Of a DNA stretch of 64,000 nt, positions 56,901-64,000 are shown piece by piece. This stretch comes from Bilabrum cf. latius. Its lineage: Eukaryota > Bigyra: Bicosoecida > Bigyra > Bicosoecida. The stretch is taken from assembly GCA_965178125.1 (NCBI GenBank), contig OZ237736.1:1550001-1614000 (forward strand), read 5' to 3'. Made by a program: the position numbers and the translations under genes. Numbering within the stretch: position 1 is the stretch's first letter; each line of letters opens with the position of its first letter. Below the pieces are notes generated by a model that was not told the origin of the DNA, did not search any database, and saw nothing but the letters and a program-made list of their open reading frames with translations.

Positions 56901-59900
56901 TATGCCTGGTTGAAGTTTGAACCCAGGATGGAGATGGGCAGTGCCAGCAGCAGCACACCGCCGAGCACGGTCAGCGTGCCCGCCAGCCGGCCCCACGTCG
57001 TCGTTGGGACCACGTCGCCGTACCCAGCAGTGGTGGCGCTGATGACAACGTACCAGAAGCTCTGCGGGATGCTAGTGAAGGGCGTGGGCTCCTCCTCTGT
57101 CCGGAGTCCATTCGGCCTGACGAAGCGCCCCTGCTGCTCGTCCCATGTCCCTTGCTCGGCGAAGAACACGAGAGACCCGAACACCACCACGGCCAGCAGC
57201 ACGAAGAAAAGTGTCAGCAGGAGAGCGTCCACTGAGCGGGACAGCGCGTTCCCGATCATCCGGAGTCCGTTGGAGCGCCTGCCCAGCTTGAAGATCCGGA
57301 GAACCCTGCCGAGGCGCAGCACGCGCAGGATCGCTAGTGAGCTCGCGTTCGCGTTGCCATCCGCACCTGCGCCCAGCGCTGCCAGCGCCAGCTCCACGTA
57401 GAACGGCAGGATGGCCAGCAGGTCCACGACCTCCATCGGGCCGAGGGCGAAGCGCCGCATATCTGCGAGAGCACGGCCCAGGCTGCTGCAGGCCGCGCGC
57501 CGGTGGCAGCAGCAGATGCAGCTGAACCAGGGCGCCCGCTTTGGGTGCTTGGCCGCGGGCCCGTACGGCACCTCCACGCGACGGAGCACCTCCGACTCTG
57601 GACCATCCAGACCGTTAGCGTCCCCGCCAAAAGCACCGTGCTACTGGACTTCTTCTTCGTCTCCTTCGAACGATTCCCATGGTGGGAGGATGCCGCAGGT
57701 CCCGGCACAGCACCAGCATCCGCCTTCCGCTTCGTCGCCCGCTACTGCCACCGACCACAGGCGGTGCACGGCCTCGTCCCGCCGCAGCTCCGCGCGAGCC
57801 AGCCGCCTTGCTGCCGAGTAGGCTCGCTGCAGCAGCGGGTCTGGCTGTGGCGGCAGCGCCACCATCGTCTCCCCCCTGGCGTGGCCCCCCGCCGCCCCTA
57901 GATCGCCCCCGTCCTGGTCCTTGCCCTCGCCCGAGTCGCCTGCGATGTCGATGCGCAGCTGTGACGAGGACTGTGCGATGCGGCCGGAGCCCTGCTGCTT
58001 CCATTGATCGAGAGCGGTACGCCGCTGCTCCCTGCGATCACCCGCGAAGTCCATGGCAGAAATCCTCGCGGCTGGGCCCGCTGCATCCGCGGCGATCTTT
58101 GCACTCTCTGCCGCGAGGAAGAGCGCACCACGGGCCCGCAGCATGTGGTCGGCGGCGCGGCATCGCCGAGTCCACAGTCTCCTAGAACTGATGCACGGCA
58201 CTGCAACCTCTACCACGGCAGCGTCACTGCCCTTGGGCGGTTCCTGTTCCTCTCCAGCTGCGTCCTTTGCGCTGCTTCTGTCGCTGTCAGCATCCGGGGA
58301 CTGCACATCCACGACCGCGATGTCTCCGCCGTGCATGGCCACGGGTGAGCTGGGGATCGACTGCGCAAGCAGAGGGTCCGGCGACGCACCCGAGTCCTCG
58401 TTGGTCTTGGGAGTGCCGCCGCCGGAAGGCTGCAAGCCAGAGGTAGGCGAGATCCTGCTGGCACGCCGCACCCTCACTCCCGTGTTCTTCTTTTCCATGG
58501 CCGTTCGCAGCGCGTCGCTCGTGCTAGTCCTCGTCCTGCGGATGCGGGTCGGGCTCGAGGAGGACAAGGCGTCCCAGCGCATCACCAACCGCCCTAGTCC
58601 GCTGGCGCCTCCCGTGCTGTTGCTCTCGCTATCACCACCGTGCAATACCTCTTGCTCGTCCTGAGGTGAGGTCAGGAACTGCATGAACGCCTCATCGTCG
58701 AGCTCAGAGCTGTCCTCGTCCTCCTCCAGCGCGTCCTCGAGCTCATCCTCCCAGCGAGCCGTCACCTGCTCCTGCCAGGGCTCTGGCCTGGCCCACGTGG
58801 TGACCAACCGCCCCATGTACTCGAACGTAAATAGAACCACACAGACAGCCTCTACCCACGCAAACACATCCACCCCGAGCCGCACTTGCTCCTCTAGCTC
58901 CTCTGCTCGTGCCACGTCCGGAAGGTTACCGATGCCAGCCTCGTTCCGAGCCAGCAGCAGGCCGGCCTCCTGAAACCTGCCCTGCTTGCCGAGTCGATAT
59001 GCAGGCCCACTCTCGATGCAGAAAGACACGACGCTCAATAGGATGGCAAGCATCACGACCATGCCAAAGAACTGACCAGAGGCGCTGTTCGGACTGCCCG
59101 ACAGCACCAGGTGAGCCGCGTAGCATCGACGCACGCACAAAGAGGGGTACGCAAACGGCGGGTACTCGCCGATGGGCTGCCCCGAGCCACCCGGCATTCC
59201 ACTGCCGAAGCTGCCATGCTCTTCGTCTGGTTTCAAGGAACCACCATCCCCGGGCCCGGTGGCAGTGCGATGGGACGACTTCCGTACATCGCTGTCTCCT
59301 CTTCCGCAGCACCCGCTGGCCTCGTCCTCGCCCTCCGTCGGCGGGAGCCAAGCCCTGCCAGCAGCCCGCACCACCGCGGACGGTGCCACGATGCAGCCAT
59401 CGTCCCCGATGGGAGGGGCCTCGTTCTGTGCCTGGTCGAGCCAGTCGGCTGCGCGCCCCACGAGCTCCGGGTCATCGGCCCCCGTGTCGTCGAGCTCGCG
59501 CTCCACTGTCTGCGCGTTGTGAAGGCTGCCTGCTGCCACGCTCATCCTTTGCAGCCATCGGCTCACATCTCCGCGAGCCTCCTGAATTGCATGCGCGGGA
59601 GGGCGAGGCAGCCGCAAGAAACCCACGTCGGGCTCGTCCTCGGGCCCAGGAGAAGGGGCCACTGGCGAAGGCTGCCCATCAGCGGCGGGCCCGACTTTGG
59701 CCGATGAATTCGCATGCGATGCGCCGAGGCCAAGCCGTTCTTGCGTGATGCGCAAAGACTGCTGCGGAGCCAACGAGGCTCGGGGCCTCGGCTTGGCTGG
59801 GAGGACCGGTGCCACGGATGGGGGCCTCAGGCCACCGCTCGTGCCGCGGTCCCCTCCACTGGCGGCCTTGGCGTCCCCGCCGCCCGTAGTGGTCGTGCCC

Positions 59901-62900
59901 TGCAGCGCGGGGTCGCCGATGGGCAGTCTCGTCAGCGACCCACTGCGGCTGAGGGCTCGCACCAGCATACCCTGCACCTCTTTTTGTTCCCCCATATCCG
60001 CCGTGGACGCCCGCAGCGCCTTCCAGGCGAACACAGCGGCGTCCTCCGGCGCACTCCTGGGCCTCTCCCACCCTCCGGCTCCCAGACGCCGCGTGGAGCC
60101 TCCCGCCCCCTGGATGCGCAGCTCCAACCCTGCGTCCCACTGCCAACGCCATTCCTCCTTGTGCTCGTGCGACCACCCCTCGTAGTCTTTCTCGTCGAAC
60201 TCTGCCATGCCCTGGGGCGGGCTCGGCCCCGGCCTGGTCTCATCGTGGTACTCAAACCCATCCCCCAGGCGGCCGATCTCGAAGTTCCACACGCGCCGCC
60301 ACGGCTCTGTTGGGAACACTGGCTATCCGCAGACAACGCCGCCCCACGCGATTCGCAGCCGCCCCAGCCCCGCGCCAACGGAGAACATTGGCTTCACCAG
60401 GCTAGACAGCCTGCAGCAGCACGGCATCAGCGCGTGCCATAGCGCCTTCATACTCACGTAGCGACAGCATCCCGCCGGCTCGTCTGCCAGATTCGCCACG
60501 GTACGGCTGCCCGGCCGACTCGTACTCCCACCGCACGAAATGCAGCAGCAGCAGCATGAGCAGCAGGTAGACAGGCATGAGCTGCACGACTCGCAGCCCT
60601 CGACGTAGCAGAGCGGTAGCCTTGGCCTCCTGCTCATGTGCAGCCCTGCCAGCGCGTGCTTCCGCGCCTCGAGCTGGCTGCGCTTCGACTCGTCGGATCC
60701 GCCGGATGGCCGCAGCGGTCCCTGCCCCCGGCCCCCCGCCCCCCCAGCCCCGGGGATGCCCCCGTCCCGTGGTCCCGGTGCGCCCTCCCTCCCCGACCAG
60801 TACCCCTCCGATCTCTGCCCCGCGCCGACCGCACGGTTGTTGGGCGAACCCCCCGACGACTCCCATCCCTCTGACCCTGCTTCACGCGTGCCTCGCGGCC
60901 GCTGCCGCACCGCGTCCACGTCGATGAGGCCGATGCTACGCTCCGAGACGTGGCTCCGCGGGGCCCTCCGAGAGCGCCGCCGCATGGATTCCTGGAAGAA
61001 ATGGCGGCCACGAGCACCCGCGCTCGCGTCGGAGTCCATCATCGCTGTTGTGGGTCTTGACCCTGACTCCCGATGGCCCATCGTGGCGGAATGAGGATGA
61101 CTCCCGCTGGCCTCGCTGTCAGACTCACCCACTCCGCGCCCGCTGCCAGTCCGCCCGAACCCGCCAGTGCCGCCCCCTCCACCGTGCACGTGCTGCCCCT
61201 GTCCCTGGTCCAGGGAGTGGTGCGCCGTCGCGATGCCCAGCAGTCCACCCATCCCTCCAAACTGAGGGGTCTGCCCCGCGGCGCTCAGACGGTTGGACCC
61301 ACGCCGCGAGAGACCACCTTTGAACTCTGTGTTGCGGCGCTGGTGCCGCCGTCGAGTGGACGGGGGCCGAGGGGCCCCTGCCCCACTCCCTGCAGCCCAG
61401 CGCACCTCCCCAGTCTCATCATCCTCGTGCCCGTGACCGTGACCATGGTCCTGGCCACGGCCGTGCCCATGGTGCTGCTGCTCTACTTGATCCTGATCAT
61501 GTTCGTGCTCTTCGCTCTGTAGCCCAGAGGTCTTCAGCCGGGGCAGGTGCCGCCGCCCCTTCTCAGATTGTTCCCTCTGTTCGAGCCATTGCTGCCGGTG
61601 GCGAGGAGGTGGTGGGGGCGGCTTGGCATTGGCAGCCCCTGACTGCCCGTCTTCGCCCTTCGGCCACTCGTCTTGTCCCCGGGGGTATTCGCGAGCGGCG
61701 GTCTGTCCTTCCTGCCAGTGGTCGGTATCCTCCTGCCCGCCTCCCTGATGGCTGCCCTCGTCCTCGCTGTCGCCATCCTGATCCGCCCTCTCCATTTCCT
61801 CCTTCTCCTCCTTCTCCTCCTTCTCCCGCCTCGCCTTGGCAAGCGCTCGCATCCTCGCGAAGTTAGGGAGCATCCCCTGAAAGGAGCCCGAGGACGGCCT
61901 CCCGCTACCGCCTTCCTGCGCGCCGCCGTCTTGCGCCTCCCCTTTCGAGTCCTTGCTGCCTCCCCCGCCGCCGTCGCCCTTGTTCCTCGAGGTGCCAGCG
62001 CCCCCTGCCTACGCGTCGGCCCCCTCGTCAGGGCCCGTGGCGGCGGACTTGCCCCTGGACGCCCCGCTCTGCGTGTCGCTGGTGCCCTCTGCCTGGCCAG
62101 GCAACCTCGCCCGCATGCCGGCCTCGGCATCAGCCGCGCTGGGCTCCCGCCCGGACCGAGGCACCCGCTCCGGCACGGGCTCGGCGGCCGACCCGGAGTG
62201 AGACCTCTCCGCGTCGCTGATGATCCCGGTCGCAGGCACCACCTCGTCCTGAGACACGTCCTCCTGTCGGGCGGAGGAGCCCCCTGCGCCGTCCTTGGGG
62301 GCACCTGCCCCAGCTCGCCGGGCCCACGAGAGCCGGGACTGCATCTCAGGCCGCCAGCTCTGCCCGTGCTCCATCACTGAGGTCGAACGACGGCGAGACG
62401 AAGAACCGGCTGCGGGACCGCTCGACTCATGCACGGATCCAGACGCCTGCGACACCTGCAACGAACCGCTCCCAAACGCCGAGGACTCTGCCCCGGGCTG
62501 GTCGTGCGCGGAGTGTGCGGACCCATGGGCTGGCACCCCCTGCTGGCTCCTAGAGTGCCCCGGGGTCTCGTCAAGCAGCGACCGCCGCGAGCCCGAGACG
62601 AGTGCTTCCACTTCTCCGCTGGGTCGCCGCTCACGCCTGCTCCTTGGTTTCCCTTGAGTCACCAGAACCGCCAGCCGGGGGGCCCGGGCGGACCCAGATC
62701 TCACGTGCGTTGTCCCTTCATTGCGGCCCTGGGGCTGCTCCACGCGGTCCCCTGGGTCAAGCGGAGGTGTTGGAACGACCCCGATAGGCCCTCTGACGTC
62801 AGTTCCGCTCGAGTCAGAGCTCCCATGTTCCACAGAGGGTGGGGCCGCTCGCAGACCGACGGAGCGCCGTTCCGACACAGGACTTGCAGCCCCAACCGCG

Positions 62901-64000
62901 CTCCGCACCCGCGGCGGAGTGGCCACTGCATCGAAGGTACGCCTGCGGCCAATAAACGCACCCCTTGCACCGGGAGGTCCGTCGGCATCGGAGGCTGACG
63001 TCGGCTCCGTCTCGGATCCGCCAGTGGCGAGCCCCCTGCCCATGTCCCTGTCGACCGGCAGGTCAACGGATCCGAATCGGCTCTTGCGGTTGCCCCTTGC
63101 GCCCCGGGTGGAGGGCATTCCGCCCATGCTGCCGCCGCCTATGCCGTGCGATGTGCTCGACCACCCGCGGCGACCGGCCGGGCCGCCCCACGGCCGCTGT
63201 CTGCTCTGCGGCTGTGGAGTCCTGGACTCGCCGGGCCCGTGCCTGACCGCACGACCTGCCCCCGCGCTGATAGACAGACCCCGCTGGTGTGGCGAGCCTG
63301 CGAAACCTGCGGGAGACGCCGCCAGCGGTGAGCTAAAAGCATCCGCGGGAGACGTCATGGCCGCGGCGGCACCCATGAGTCCGAAGGAGAGGCCCGGCAT
63401 GGGGCCACCCACGGGTGTGCTGGCCGCATGAATCCTGGGAGACGGCACTTTGGAAGGCACGCGGCGGTGCCTCCGACGACCAGACAGCGTGCTGCTGTGT
63501 CCTGCCACGCTCCCGGACCGATGACTCCTTGTGCCTGCGGGCGAACCCAACTCCATGGGGCCACCGCCCCCGCCCCCGCCATCGCCATCTCTGCCACCAG
63601 TGCCTCTGCCCCCACTCGCGGCGGTAGCAGCGTCTCGGGTGCCGACGATCACAGACCGGCTGCGGCTGCGGGTCGCAGATTGTGACGAGTGCGATGCTAC
63701 TCCTGTCGTCGAGGCCGCAGCACCTCCAGCGGCCCGCCTCCCGCCCTCCGCGAGCATCCTGCCCTGCGAGGACCTGCGGCGGCTGCCAGGGGCCCTGTGC
63801 GTAGGGGTGGCCTGAGAGCTGGCAGCCATGTGCGTGTTGGTGATGCTGCGGTTCGAGTCCCCGGATTCTAGGGCCCCCCGGCTGTCCTTGCGACCAAACC
63901 CCGCGGTGGAGGCGCCACCGGTCGGTGTGCGCTGCCCCCTGGTCAGCTGGATCTCGGAAGCCGGAGGCAGGGCAGAGTCGCACCCTGTGACCCGTGGCAC
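50915..64000 (-). CDS. Giant voltage-gated potassium channel (N-terminus beyond the window)
   Basis: One minus-strand frame is open from the window edge to TGA 50915: 4,361 codons once eleven TAGs are read as Gln (62009, 60323, 57641, 55868, 53885, 52805, 52400, a TAG-TAG pair near 52290, 51746, 51263). The channel core is Kv-like: S1 about 59075-59010 (FGMVVMLAILLSVVSFC), S2 about 58870-58800 (VEAVCVVLFTFEYMG), S3 about 57440-57370, S4 about 57340-57255 (RVLRLGRVLRIFKLGRR), S5 about 57225-57160, pore about 57060-57010 with TTAGYGD, and S6 about 56985-56910 (VLGGVLLLALPISILG). S2 and S3 are separated by about 450 codons of low-complexity sequence. More than 1,200 residues precede S1 and about 2,000 Ser/Gly/Arg-rich residues follow S6. 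Around 60650-60410 a second frame looks coding (see findings). Confidence 0.85.
56905..59080 (-). other. Potassium-channel core (S1-S6) within the giant gene
   Basis: This marks the membrane module of the 50915-64000 gene. S4 has five or more basic residues at three-residue spacing, and the pore has the GYGD selectivity filter, so voltage-gated K+ selectivity is well supported. The S2-S3 spacer (about 58795-57440) carries Asp/Glu runs, Ser-rich stretches and a Cys cluster (FSCICCCHRRAAC) just before S3. There is no recognisable T1 tetramerisation or cyclic-nucleotide domain. Confidence 0.88.

Overview
This is nuclear DNA from a eukaryote, very probably a flagellated or ciliated protist. The evidence is GT-AG introns (about 90-190 nt, donors mostly GTGAG or GTAAG), eIF5, the spliceosome factor ISY1, a kinesin-14 motor, a copine, the dynein-arm assembly factor DNAAF1, a voltage-gated K+ channel and secreted glycosidases. 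Coding sequence is very GC-rich, while the gaps between genes and the 5' ends of several genes are clearly richer in A and T. I cannot name the lineage.

The central observation is the genetic code. Read with the standard code, almost every gene breaks at TAG, yet the next open stretch always resumes in the same frame. TAG sits where family members carry glutamine: in eIF5 after 'GVERGA', in the kinesin motif [16 protein letters not shown], and before the zinc-finger Trp of RadA. It also sits in Gln-rich runs such as TAG-CAA-GAG-CAG. Reading TAG as Gln gives 18 coherent genes with about 79 in-frame TAG codons. Of the 17 genes whose end lies in the window, 14 end in TGA, 3 in TAA and none in TAG. 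The code here is therefore inferred to be UAG = Gln with UAA and UGA as stops. All coordinates below use that code.

Layout: galE (-, partial, 1-710); a secreted glycoside hydrolase (-, 802-2528); eIF5 (-, 2641-4170), divergent from GMP reductase (+, 4352-6100); DNAAF1 (+, 6321-10308); copine (+, 10443-12720); an unrecognised 1,565-residue protein carrying a 17-residue tandem repeat (-, 12849-17546), divergent from an unrecognised protein of about 2,200 residues (+, 17797-24405 or beyond); a membrane-anchored trypsin-fold pseudoprotease (+, 24917-27127); a Gly/Gln-rich protein (-, 27615-30475); an LRR/coiled-coil/EF-hand protein (+, 31350-33977); a GH92 alpha-mannosidase (+, 34155-36980); ISY1 (+, 37124-38074); an organellar-type RadA (-, 38173-40707), divergent from kinesin-14 (+, 40845-46458); a PP2C phosphatase (-, 46721-48002); a minisatellite (49195-49485); a GH130 glycosidase (-, 49488-50663); and a giant K+ channel (-, 50915 to beyond 64000, at least 4,361 codons).

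There is no operon-like logic. Genes are close together, often divergent or convergent, and mix housekeeping, flagellar/cytoskeletal, signalling and secreted carbohydrate-degrading functions. I saw no rRNA, tRNA, transposon or CRISPR array.
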